The notes beneath the pieces were generated by a model. It was not told the DNA's origin, ran no database searches, and worked only from the letters and a program-made list of their open reading frames with translations. Made by a program: the position numbers and the translations under genes. 22,024 bases of DNA from Pseudomonadota bacterium (lineage in GTDB: Bacteria; Myxococcota_A; Polyangia; Polyangiales; Polyangiaceae): the NCBI GenBank assembly GCA_023418705.1, contig JAEZYZ010000029.1, positions 1 through 22,024 on the forward strand. The letters run 5' to 3'. Of this stretch, positions 1 through 7,336 are shown one piece after another. Positions within the stretch are counted from its first letter, which is position 1, and every line of letters starts with the position of its first letter.

Positions 1-73
1 AGGATCACCGATGCCCAGCCACAATCCGACCCTGCTCCCGGAGCCAATCCGGTCGCTAGGCCTGCGTCCTTTG

Positions 74-124
74 AAATCAAGCGATACCCCCCCGCGCGAC
101 GCGCGGGGGGGTATCGCTTGATTT
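74..124. terminator. Perfect 24-bp hairpin downstream of the persulfide dioxygenase gene
   Basis: Two 24-nt arms (74-97 and 101-124) are exact reverse complements around a 3-nt loop. The arms start AAATCAAGCGATA and continue with seven C and then GCGC. The hairpin lies about 50 nt past the stop of the minus-strand gene ending at 174, where a terminator would be expected. No clear run of U follows on either strand, so it is not a textbook Rho-independent terminator. It could also be a palindromic repeat unit or transcript-end stabiliser. The structure is certain; its role is inferred. Confidence 0.6.
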
Positions 125-173
125 GGGGCTAGACGCGTGACGCCGCTGGTGGGCCTTGGCGAGCGTGAGTCGC

Positions 174-974
174 TCAACCCTGCCGGCTCTCCGCCATCTG
201 CTCGCAGTACTGGCGCAGGTCCTCCGCCAGATCAGGCGGGCACAGGCCGCACTGCCTGTTGCCCGGCACCGCGTGGTCGATGAACTTGGGATACGGCAGC
301 TTGAGGTTCTCCATCAGTTCAACGAAGTCCTCGAGCGTTCGATCGCCGCCGAGCCGTGGGTTGCGGCGTCTCTCCTGCGCGATGCTCGACACCCAGCGAC
401 CCTGGTAGTCATGCGCCGGATACACCAGCGTCTCGTCCGGGAGCCCGAACAGCTTGACGCGCACGCTGTCGTACAGGGCGCGGGCGTCCCCGCTCTGAAA
501 ATCGGTGCGGCCGCAGCCATCGATCAAAAGCGCATCACCGGTGAACACGCGATCACCTGTGATCAGCGCGAAATGGTTGTCCGTGTGCCCGGGGGTGTGC
601 ATCGGGTCTACGCGGATACTGCCGATATGCAGCGGCACGCCGTCGTGCACGGGCACGTCCGTGCAAGGCAGCGCGTCGAGCGCAGGAATGGCGATGCGGC
701 TGCCCACCTCCCGCTTGAGCATGGATGCGGATGAAATGTGGTCGGCGTGGATGTGTGTATCAATCGTCATCACGAGCCGGAGGCCGAGCTCGTTGACGAC
801 CTGCAGGTCGCGCTGCCATGCGGGCATCACCGGGTCGATGAGCAGCGCCTCGCCGGTCTCGGCGCACCCGAGCAGGTAGGTATAGGTCGACGACACCGGC
901 TCGAACAGCTGGCGGAAGATCTTGCTGGAACCGCCGGCATAGTGGTTTGTGGCGAAGCGCCTAGGTTCAGTCAT
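174..974 (-). CDS. Persulfide dioxygenase, ETHE1/Blh-type MBL-fold protein
   Basis: The 266-aa protein has the metallo-beta-lactamase fold signature THIHADH at residues 73-79. H130 (in HTPGH), D147 (in FTGDALLIDGCGRTDF) and H188 (in PAHDY) complete the family pattern. The FTGD...GRTDFQ block is characteristic of ETHE1-type persulfide dioxygenases, which use one iron bound by two His and one Asp to oxidise glutathione persulfide to sulfite in the cytoplasm. The C-terminus carries an additional CGLC pair. I chose the ATG at 974 because GGAGG lies 5 nt upstream; an in-frame ATG at 1001 would add nine residues but has no such site. A same-strand remnant of a TauE/SafE exporter lies 39 nt upstream, fitting a former sulfide-detoxification operon. 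A rhodanese-linked or glyoxalase II role is the less likely alternative. Confidence 0.92.
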   Translation of the reverse strand: MTEPRRFATNHYAGGSSKIFRQLFEPVSSTYTYLLGCAETGEALLIDPVMPAWQRDLQVVNELGLRLVMTIDTHIHADHISSASMLKREVGSRIAIPALDALPCTDVPVHDGVPLHIGSIRVDPMHTPGHTDNHFALITGDRVFTGDALLIDGCGRTDFQSGDARALYDSVRVKLFGLPDETLVYPAHDYQGRWVSSIAQERRRNPRLGGDRTLEDFVELMENLKLPYPKFIDHAVPGNRQCGLCPPDLAEDLRQYCEQMAESRQG

Positions 975-1013
975 GGAGTCCTCCGGAATGTCTGTGATCA
1001 AAAGAACGTTCGT

Positions 1014-1238
1014 TCAGAGCCAGCCGAGCTCGCTGATGGTGCGGTACAACATGTACAGCGCGACGATGGCGGGCACGCGGGTGGAGGCGATCAGCCCCGG
1101 CACCACGAGGAAGCCGCCGCCCATGCCGAAGAACCCCGACAGTAAGCTAGTGGCCGCACCTGCGCCCAGCAGCGCCGGTGCGTTGCCACGGTTCAGTGTT
1201 ACGTCGGGATCGCCTTCGCGCCCGTGCGTACGGAGCAT
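1014..1238 (-). pseudogene. TauE/SafE-family sulfite exporter remnant with an internal deletion
   Basis: The 74-codon frame includes a segment typical of TauE/SafE permeases (ATSLLSGFFGMGGGFLVVPG, about residues 29-48). Almost at once it runs into VALYMLYR, which resembles the extreme C-terminal helix of the same family. Intact members have about 250 residues and roughly eight membrane helices, so most of the second half is missing. Translating upstream of the ATG in this frame gives no further permease-like sequence, so the N-terminal half is gone too. The fragment precedes the persulfide dioxygenase on the same strand. TauE/SafE and ETHE1-like genes are commonly neighbours, because sulfite made by the dioxygenase must be exported. 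Confidence 0.75.
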
Positions 1239-1405
1239 CAGGCTGGGTGCCGCGCCCTTCGGGCATGACGCTCGCTTTCGAGGCGAGGGCGCCGTACGGG
1301 AGCCTGCTCCCGGGCGTCGAGGTGGTCCCCAACGCGTTGCTCGAGGTCCTGCAGCTCTAGGCGCGAGGCTATGTCTCGGTCGAGCTGTGACGGGTCGCGG
1401 CCTAG
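1239..1405. other. Non-coding or decayed spacer between two gene remnants
   Basis: No frame resembles a known protein here. A 31-codon plus-strand frame (1265-1360) has no ribosome binding site and no recognisable match. The stretch lies between the TauE/SafE and RhuM remnants and is best read as eroded DNA. Confidence 0.4.
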
Positions 1406-1678
1406 GCCGCGTGGCTCTCGCTCACGCAGATGGCCGACCTCTTTCAGCGGGACAAGTCGGTGATCTCCCGCCACATCAAGAACGTCTTCGAAGAGGGCGA
1501 ACTCACCCGCGAGACAACTGTTGCAGAATTTGCAACGGTTCAGCGCGAGGAGGGCCGGGAGGTCGCGCGACACGTCGAGTACTTCCACCTCGACGTCATC
1601 ATTTCGCTTGGCTACCGTGTGAAGTCGCACCGCGGCACCCCGTTCCGCATCTGGGCGACCCAGCGCCTGCGGGAGGGC
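1406..1678 (+). pseudogene. RhuM-family protein remnant, truncated at both ends
   Basis: The frame reads WLSLTQMADLFQRDKSVISR, then HIKNVFEEGEL, later YFHLDVIISLGYRVKSHRGT and FRIWATQRLRE. This is the N-terminal DNA-binding-like region of RhuM (virulence RhuM family, often accessory and linked to islands). The N-terminal strand before WLS is missing: an in-frame stop (1403-1405) precedes it. Homology ends abruptly after ATQRLRE near 1675, where the reading enters the antisense of the tetR gene. Intact family members are around 330 residues, so only about 90 codons survive. A shortened peptide could still start at the ATG at 1430, but I see no ribosome binding site. Confidence 0.8.
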
Positions 1679-1686
1679 ACGTCCTT

Positions 1687-2295
1687 TCACCTGTCGTCGC
1701 CGACGCCGGTCCAGAGCAGGTCGATCAGGCGCTCGACGTAGTCCTTGCCGGCGGCGCTGCTGGACGGTAGCCCGCAGACACGCGCCATGAACGCCCAGCC
1801 TTGGAGGGCACCGAGCAGCGTCGAGGCCAGCGTGTCGACGTCGCACTTGCCGAGCCGCCCCTGCTTCTGCGCGCGCTCGAGCCAGCCGACGAGCGCAGCG
1901 TACGCCTGCTCGGGCGCCGAGGTCGAGGTGCGCCCCTTCGCCTTCTTGTGCGCGCTCGCGACATCGATGCCCGCCGCCTGAAGGATACCGATGCCCATCT
2001 GCAGCTCCTTGTAGAAGATCGACATCGTCTTGGCGTGCTCGACGAGCTGCTGGCGGATCGGGCGCTCGTCGGGGCCCTCTTCGAGCGCTGCGACCCACGC
2101 GACCTTCTGTGTCGGCGGGCCGAGCGCCGCGAGCATCAGCCCTTCCTTCGAGCCGAAGCGGTTGAAGAGCGTGGTGTGGCTGACGCCGAGCTCTTTGGCG
2201 ATGTCCGCAGCCGACACGCCGGCGCCGCGCTTCAGGAAGCAGCGGCGTGCGACAGCGACGATCTGCTCGTCCGTGACTTCTCTAGGTCTTCCCAT
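1687..2295 (-). CDS. TetR/AcrR-family transcriptional regulator
   Basis: The 202-aa protein starts MGRPREVTDEQIVAVARRCF, followed by the TetR helix-turn-helix at about residues 27-47 (VSAADIAKELGVSHTTLFNRF) and GSKEGL. The remaining helices form the variable ligand-binding and dimerisation domain. The gene diverges from the 80-aa ORF/SDR unit. A perfect 9-bp-arm palindrome in the 78-bp gap is the likely operator, so repression of itself and the SDR unit is the natural inference. The effector cannot be told from the sequence. The start has only a weak upstream ribosome binding site; the ATG fits the usual TetR N-terminus. Confidence 0.9.
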   Translation of the reverse strand: MGRPREVTDEQIVAVARRCFLKRGAGVSAADIAKELGVSHTTLFNRFGSKEGLMLAALGPPTQKVAWVAALEEGPDERPIRQQLVEHAKTMSIFYKELQMGIGILQAAGIDVASAHKKAKGRTSTSAPEQAYAALVGWLERAQKQGRLGKCDVDTLASTLLGALQGWAFMARVCGLPSSSAAGKDYVERLIDLLWTGVGDDR

Positions 2296-2310
2296 GCATC
2301 GCTCGAGGCC

Positions 2311-2338
2311 TTGACGATCCGTGGTCGGAGATTATTTC
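2311..2338 (+). promoter_or_regulatory. Candidate sigma-70-like promoter for the small ORF/SDR unit
   Basis: TTGACG (2311-2316) is followed after 16 nt by TATTTC (2333-2338). The -10 match is partial, and it sits inside the left arm of the palindrome at 2332-2355. A repressor bound there would block it. The call rests on consensus matching only. Confidence 0.35.
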
Positions 2339-2355
2339 TTTCTAGCAAGAAATAA
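2332..2355. promoter_or_regulatory. Palindromic operator candidate for the TetR regulator
   Basis: TTATTTCTT (2332-2340) and AAGAAATAA (2347-2355) are exact inverted repeats separated by TCTAGC, itself nearly palindromic. The site is AT-rich in GC-rich surroundings and lies in the middle of the divergent tetR/small-ORF intergenic region. Its size, symmetry and place are those of a TetR-dimer operator. Confidence 0.75.
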
Positions 2356-2373
2356 AACCGGTGCGGGTCGAAC

Positions 2374-2616
2374 ATGACCGCCAGCAACATCTACCGCAAA
2401 ATCGCCAGCAACGGGCCCGTGCGCAAGCCCCCGCGCGTCGCCGAGCTGCAGCGGGCGAACCCGCGGAATCTCCTCGCCTATCTGCCGCTGACCCAGCTGC
2501 GCTCGATCATGGCTGGCGAGGGACAGCTCAAGTCGCTCAACAACGAACGCTACCCCTCCATCCGGCCGACGACGGTGCGCGAGGAGGTAGCGACGAAGGA
2601 AGGCATCGAATCATGA
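2374..2616 (+). CDS. 80-aa protein of unknown function, translationally coupled to an SDR
   Basis: I do not recognise this protein. It is basic at the N-terminus (NIYRKIASNGPVRKPPRVAE) and contains PRNLLAYLPLTQLRSIMAG, which could be an amphipathic helix. It has no signal peptide, no clear membrane helix and no cysteines. Its stop overlaps the next start as ATGA (2613-2616), implying translational coupling with the SDR and a shared function or regulation. It follows the tetR operator candidate by 18 nt, so it is the first gene of the controlled transcript. It could be an intact small partner protein or the surviving end of a larger gene; the coupled stop favours a real gene. Confidence 0.65.
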   Translation: MTASNIYRKIASNGPVRKPPRVAELQRANPRNLLAYLPLTQLRSIMAGEGQLKSLNNERYPSIRPTTVREEVATKEGIES

Positions 2617-3581
2617 AGAAGAACAAGAGCATCAGCTGGCGGCGCGTTCCGTCGTCGAGCCTCGACCTGTCGGGGTGGAAGGCCGCCGTCGTGGGTGGCA
2701 CAGGAGGACTCGGGCGCGCCATCTCGAAGGTGCTCGCTTCGCGGGGCGCCTCGGTCACGGTCATCGGGCAGACGTTCCGCGATGAGGGCGCCCGAGGCAT
2801 TGAGTTCGTCAAGGCTGACCTGAGCCTGCTGCGCGAAGCCGAGCACGTCGCCAAGGCGCTGCCAGCCGAGCAGCTCGACCTCGTCGTGTTCACGACGGGC
2901 ATCTTCGCGGCGCCCAAGCGCCAAGAGACAGGGGAGGGACTCGAGCGCGACATGGCGGTGAGCTACTTGAACCGCCTCGTCATGCTGCGGGAGCTTGCGC
3001 CACGCCTTGGCAGGGACCGCACGGGCGAGCGCGCGAAGCACAAGCCGCGCGTGTTCGTGATGGGCTTCCCTGGTACGGGTCAGGCGGGCACGCTCGGGGA
3101 TCTCAACGCGGACAAGGCGTACAAGGCGTTCGAGGTCCACATGAACACCGTCGCTGGCAACGAGATGCTCGTGCTCGATGGCGCGAAGCGCTACCCGGAG
3201 TTGGCGATCTTCGGGCTGAACCCCGGCCTCATCAAGACGAACATCCGCGACAACTTCTTGGGCAAGGACTCGCTCAAGTCGCGCTTCACGGAGACGCTCA
3301 TCGGCTGGTTGGCGCCCACGCCGGAGGCCTACGGCGACCGCATCGCGCCCCTGCTCGTCTCGCCTGACATCGAGGCGCACAGCGGCGCGCTGTTCAACAG
3401 GAAGGGCGACGCCATCCTGCCGTCGCCGAAGCTCGAAGACAACGCGCATGTCTCACGGTTCTTCGCCGAGGCGGAGGCGCTCGTCGAGCGGGCGGCCGCC
3501 ACCCCGCGCCCGGCGTCGGCGGCGATCGCATCGGCGAGCTCGAGGTACACGCGCCCCCGCCCGGCTTCGTCCTCGACCTGA
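2613..3581 (+). CDS. Atypical short-chain dehydrogenase/reductase (SDR)
   Basis: The 322-aa protein has an N-terminal Rossmann signature (AAVVGGTGGLGRAISKVLA, about residues 25-43), a variant of TGxxxGxG, and an NPGLIKTNI segment matching the post-catalytic NPG.v.T region of SDRs. NAD(P)-dependent oxidoreduction is expected, with unknown substrate. The usual catalytic Ser and YxxxK are hard to place: the aligned stretch reads FVMGFPGTGQ and then AYKAFEVHMNTVAGNE, so the active site looks non-standard. The last ~25 residues (Ala/Pro/Ser/Arg rich) look like read-through past the natural end near FFAEAEALVER. The start is the ATG overlapping the upstream 80-aa ORF stop. Control by the divergent TetR is likely. 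Confidence 0.85.
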   Translation: MKKNKSISWRRVPSSSLDLSGWKAAVVGGTGGLGRAISKVLASRGASVTVIGQTFRDEGARGIEFVKADLSLLREAEHVAKALPAEQLDLVVFTTGIFAAPKRQETGEGLERDMAVSYLNRLVMLRELAPRLGRDRTGERAKHKPRVFVMGFPGTGQAGTLGDLNADKAYKAFEVHMNTVAGNEMLVLDGAKRYPELAIFGLNPGLIKTNIRDNFLGKDSLKSRFTETLIGWLAPTPEAYGDRIAPLLVSPDIEAHSGALFNRKGDAILPSPKLEDNAHVSRFFAEAEALVERAAATPRPASAAIASASSRYTRPRPASSST

Positions 3582-3960
3582 CGGGTCATCTCTCGTTCGC
3601 CGGCGGCGCCAGCTCGACGTCGGCAGCGAGCATGTGGAAGGCGGCCTTGCAGGGTGCTCGCCATCGCCGACGAAGTGCCAAGAAAAAGTGACGCTCCGCT
3701 GGACCGAGCGCCGACGGCGGGAGATCCAGCTCTTTCGCGGCGCGCTCCAAGGACCGCTTGCAGGCCTCCGCGCGGAGCTCGTCGGGTCGCACCGGGAGCG
3801 TCAGCGCGCGGCTGGCCCCGCCCGCTACACCGCGCCCCCTCACAGCTTGCCTGCGGAGCGCGCGATGCCAAGCGACGCGAGGCCGAACCCCACCGCCGCA
3901 ACGGCGACGTGTCCGGCCCGCCCTCGCGCCCCCCGGCAGCTCGCCGGCGGTTGGATGGGC
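3582..3960. other. Poorly coding stretch with possible minus-strand gene debris
   Basis: I see no convincing gene here. On the minus strand an 85-codon GTG-initiated frame (3586-3843) has fairly natural composition (DELRAEACKRSLERAAKELD), and its TGA overlaps an ATG as ATGA. That ATG opens a second frame (MTRQVEDEAGRGRVYLELAD and on) running under the SDR 3' end. Neither matches a family I know. They may be debris of an older minus-strand operon joined to the SDR tail. Confidence 0.3.
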
Positions 3961-4933
3961 CTATTCGTCCAGGCGGCCGTGCTTCTTCACGTTCAACGCC
4001 TTCCATTGTAGCCCCGGGCTTGCCTCGATGCGTCGCTGGAGCTCGCTGTCGGCGGTGAGCAGCGGCGCCTCGATCTCTCCGTCGCCGTTGAGGCGCTCGA
4101 GGAAGCGGACTTCCTCCTCGGCCAACGGGAGGACCGCGCCGAGCAGCGCTCGTGTCTCGTCGATGAGCGCCGACGTCCACCGCTCGACGTCACCGTCCGC
4201 GGGCCGGATGTCGTGCCGAAGCATCGGCAAGAGCTGCCGCTTCACGTCGTCGACCGTCGTCGTCACGGCCGACGCCGAGACGGTCCTCCAGTCGACGCGG
4301 TTGAGCCCGCCGTAGACCACGAAGGCGAGGGCGGAGCTTGTCTCGGTCGAAGGTGTCGCGCGCGAGCAGCTGGTGGGCGTCGAAGAGGTCTCGGATCGCG
4401 CCGCGAGCGAGCAGCGCGGCGAGCTTGCCCGCCGCCAGCTCGTGGGGGTCGAGCAGGTTGAAGCGCTTCGCGCGGTCACCGAGGAACTCGTGGGAGTCGT
4501 GCGGCGCCGCGTCCCAGAGCGGGACACGGAGCATGTAGTTGACGTCGACCTCGATGATCGCCGGACGCCCGAGCGCAGAGGTGTACGAGAGCCGCCACTT
4601 GTCTCCGGCCTGCTCGCCCGGCGCGCGCCTGACGGTCAGGCCGAGGCGAGACGCGACCTGCGACAGCGCCGCGTCTAGCTTCGTGCGCTCCGCCATCATC
4701 GTCTCGCGATCAGCGGCGCCGATGTAGTTCACGTCGACGTCGACCGACAGCCGAGGGAGCTCGAAGACGAAGAGGTTGAGCGCCGTCCCGCCCTTGAGCG
4801 CGACGCGCGGCCCCAGGAACGGGTGCGCGGCCATGAGGTTCAGGAGCCGGACCAGCATCGACACCCTCTCGAGCGAGTCGATGGGGAAGCCGGTATCGCT
4901 CGCTGCGAGCTGGAGCTGTTCGCGGGTCAGCAT
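3961..4933 (-). pseudogene. AbiEii/AbiGii-family nucleotidyltransferase toxin, frameshifted
   Basis: From the ATG at 4933 (GGAGGAGG upstream) the frame shows the AbiEii signature: KGGTALNL (GGT at residues 48-50) and RLSVDVDVNY (D65, D67), the metal-binding nucleotidyltransferase residues, followed by ELAAGKLAALLARGAIRDLF. Near 4330 the frame changes. The C-terminal part continues in another frame as ALAFVVYGGLNRVDWRTVSA and ends at 3961 with KKHGRLDE. Joined, the two parts give about 325 residues, a normal length. In AbiE systems this enzyme is the growth-arresting toxin paired with AbiEi. The first frame alone would run to 4190 with an Arg-rich nonsense tail. A lost base in the gene or a sequencing error would explain it equally well. 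Confidence 0.85.
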
Positions 4934-5474
4934 CAGGCCACCTCCTCCCAGCGCTCTTCGAGCACCCAGTCTGGGACGATCAGGTTCCACGGGTGGACGA
5001 GCCGCCCCGAGTCGCGCGACGTGTCCAGATAGCGCGCCTGCTTCGGCGCGTGCTTGGCGAGTCGCGCGAGGTGGGCCTCCTCGACGAACAGACGCTCACG
5101 GTGCAACGAGAGAAGGTAGCCGACCCGTGCGGCGGTCACCGCCGAGTCGAGCGCGAGCGTGTAGGTGATCACGGCGTCGAGGTCGAAGAACTCGACCATC
5201 GAAAGCGAACGGAAGATTTCCTCCCAGCCGCCCCCGAGCGCCGGCGAGTGGAGCACATCGACCATCGCCCGCTCACAGGTGCTGACGCGTACCGTGCCAC
5301 CGCCGCTTGGGACGCACTCGACACCGCTGCCCCATGTCGGGGAGCTGGGCCACACCAGCCTGAGCCGCGAACCGCAGCACGCACTCGGCGACTTTGGCTG
5401 GCAGATGGCAGAGCGAGGCGGCTGCGAGGCTTGATCTCGGGCGCTGTGGATCGGGACGGATGGGCTGACGCTGG
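4933..5474 (-). pseudogene. AbiEi-family antitoxin remnant, frameshifted and lacking its N-terminal domain
   Basis: The C-terminal ~125 residues match the AbiEi antitoxin family: VRVSTCERAMVDVL, then LGGGWEEIFRSL and VEFFDLDAVI, ending YLDTSRDSGRLVHPWNLIVP. Upstream of about 5330 the same frame becomes implausible (Pro/Ser/Arg-rich). A neighbouring frame there reads VAECVLRFAAQAGVAQLPDM, which fits the family's preceding segment, so a one-base shift is likely. That second frame meets a stop near 5478, and no winged-helix DNA-binding domain is found, so the 5' part is lost. The stop overlaps the toxin start (TGATG at 4931-4935), the typical antitoxin-toxin coupling. Confidence 0.75.
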
Positions 5475-5629
5475 GTTCAAATTTTCTCCGACGAATCGGG
5501 AACTCGCCATCGCGGGGGCCTCGATCCATCGGGAACTGGGGAGCGAGGGCCGAGCATCGGACGGGGTGCCCCGGATGTGATACGAGAAACGCGATCCGTT
5601 CGAACGCGCTCACGCGTTGGGGAGCTCCC

Positions 5630-7324
5630 ATGCGCCGTTCTCTTCCGTCAACGACATCGTGGTTTCCGTCGATCGTAGCCGTGCTCGTCGTGACCGCTAG
5701 CTGCAGCGGCGACGATCAAAGTCCACCGGATGGGCACTCGGGTGGAGGCGCGGCGGCGACGAGCGGCGGGGGTGCCTCTGGCGCGGGTGCCGGCGGTTCC
5801 GCGGGCACGGGCGGTGCGTCGGTGGGCGGCACGGGCGGTGCGCCGGTGGGCGGTACCGGCGGCTCGGGTGCGAGCGGGATGGGCGGTGGCGCGGGTGGCT
5901 CGGGTGGCAGCTCGGGAGCGGGCGGCTCGCCGGATCCGGGCCCCGCCGACTGGCCCCTGATCAACGGTCTGCAGTGGGCGGATACGGCGGGCAATCCCAT
6001 TCAGGCGCACGGGGGCGGGATGCTCGAGGTCGACGGCGACTACTACTGGTTCGGTGAGAACCGGAACCCTGACGGCACGTTCTACGCCGTTTCTGCGTAT
6101 CGGTCGCGTGACCTCATCCGTTGGGAGTTCGTCCACCACGTGCTGCGGGAGGACTCGGGGCCGGGCCTCGACCCTGCGAACGTGGAGCGGCCGAAGGTCG
6201 TCTACAACGCGTCCACCGGCAAGTACGTGATGTGGATGCACTGGGAGAACGGATCCGACTATGGCGAGGCGCGCGCCGCCGTCGCCAGCTCCGACACGGT
6301 CGCGGGAGACTATACGTATCACGGCAGCTTCCGGCCGCTCGCCGACAGCGGCGTGATGGATCACGGCAAGCCCGGCTACATGTCGCGTGATTGCACGCTG
6401 TTCGTCGACGACGACGGCACGGCGTACTTCCTTTCCGCCTCGAACGAGAACTACGACCTGAACCTGTACGAGCTCACGCCCGACTATCTCGAAATCGCGG
6501 GCCTGACGGCGGTGCTGTTCCCGGGCGGGCATCGCGAGGCGCCGGCTTTGTTCAAACGCGACGGCGTGTACTTTCTGCTCACGTCGGGTTCGACCGGGTG
6601 GTCCCCCAACCAGGCGCGTTACGCGACGTCGCAATCGATCGCCAGCGGCTGGTCGGCGATGACCGACGTCGCGGACGGCAACACCTTCTACTCCCAGTCC
6701 ACGTTCGTGATGCCGGTTCGAGGCAGCGGCGGGACGGCTTACCTGTATCTCGGCGACCGCTGGGCCGGCGCTTGGGGCGGCCGAGTGAACGACTCGGCGT
6801 ACGTGTGGCAGCCGATCGCGTTTCCCTCGGCCACCAGCATGAGCATGAGCTGGAACAACACGCTGAGCATCGACACGACCACGGGCAGCGTGGCCGGCGC
6901 GACCAGGACCTTCCAGTTCGTCAACGTGAACAGCGGCAAGGCGCTCGAGGTGGCCGGCGCATCGAGCGCGGACGGCGCCAAGATCGTCCAGAATGCCGCG
7001 ACCGGCGCCGACAGCCAGGGGTGGAGCCTCAACTACAACGGCTCCGGATATTTCCGGATCACGAACGTGAACAGCGGCAAGATCCTGGACGTGGCGGACG
7101 AGTCGACGGACGACGGCATCGAGCTCATCCAGTGGCAAAACCACGACGGGGACAACCAGGTCTGGCGGATCGTCGATCTCGGTGGCGGTCGCTTCGAGAT
7201 CATGAACAAGAAGAGCGAGAAGGTCGTCGGCGTCGTTCAGGGCTCCACGGTCGACGGCGCGCCCGTCGAGCAGCGAACGGGCAGCTCAGGTGAAGAGCAG
7301 CAGTGGCGGATCGTCCCACGCTGA
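5630..7324 (+). CDS. Secreted lipoprotein: GH43 exo-beta-1,3-galactanase-like domain plus ricin-B-like lectin domain
   Basis: The 564-aa protein has a signal peptide ending in a lipobox-like TAS-C (C25), then a Gly/Ser/Ala/Thr linker (about 30-100) common in myxobacterial surface lipoproteins. Residues ~105-425 form a five-bladed GH43 domain resembling subfamily 24: IQAHGGGML, YYWFGENRN, ERPKVVYN, SRDCTLFVDDDG, GHREAPALFK. E303 (REAP) is the likely catalytic acid; D254 (SRD), E186 (ERPK) and Q356 (SQST) match residues used in exo-beta-1,3-galactanases, where Gln can replace the usual base. Residues ~427-564 hold three ricin-B-like repeats (FQFVNVNSGKALEVAG and similar, each closing near W), likely a glycan-binding module. 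Role inferred: trimming galactan or arabinogalactan at the cell surface. A GGGGAG ribosome binding site precedes the ATG. Confidence 0.9.
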   Translation: MRRSLPSTTSWFPSIVAVLVVTASCSGDDQSPPDGHSGGGAAATSGGGASGAGAGGSAGTGGASVGGTGGAPVGGTGGSGASGMGGGAGGSGGSSGAGGSPDPGPADWPLINGLQWADTAGNPIQAHGGGMLEVDGDYYWFGENRNPDGTFYAVSAYRSRDLIRWEFVHHVLREDSGPGLDPANVERPKVVYNASTGKYVMWMHWENGSDYGEARAAVASSDTVAGDYTYHGSFRPLADSGVMDHGKPGYMSRDCTLFVDDDGTAYFLSASNENYDLNLYELTPDYLEIAGLTAVLFPGGHREAPALFKRDGVYFLLTSGSTGWSPNQARYATSQSIASGWSAMTDVADGNTFYSQSTFVMPVRGSGGTAYLYLGDRWAGAWGGRVNDSAYVWQPIAFPSATSMSMSWNNTLSIDTTTGSVAGATRTFQFVNVNSGKALEVAGASSADGAKIVQNAATGADSQGWSLNYNGSGYFRITNVNSGKILDVADESTDDGIELIQWQNHDGDNQVWRIVDLGGGRFEIMNKKSEKVVGVVQGSTVDGAPVEQRTGSSGEEQQWRIVPR

Positions 7325-7336
7325 CCCCCGTGTCCG

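Noticed and set aside
1238..2098. A 286-codon minus-strand frame across the RhuM remnant and tetR
   Set aside because: Arg-rich shadow; the TetR helix-turn-helix and the RhuM motifs are in other frames.
5648..7144. A 498-codon minus-strand open frame under the GH43 gene
   Set aside because: Its composition is Arg/Ala/Val/His-rich with no domain, while the plus strand has a complete signal peptide, GH43 and lectin domains.
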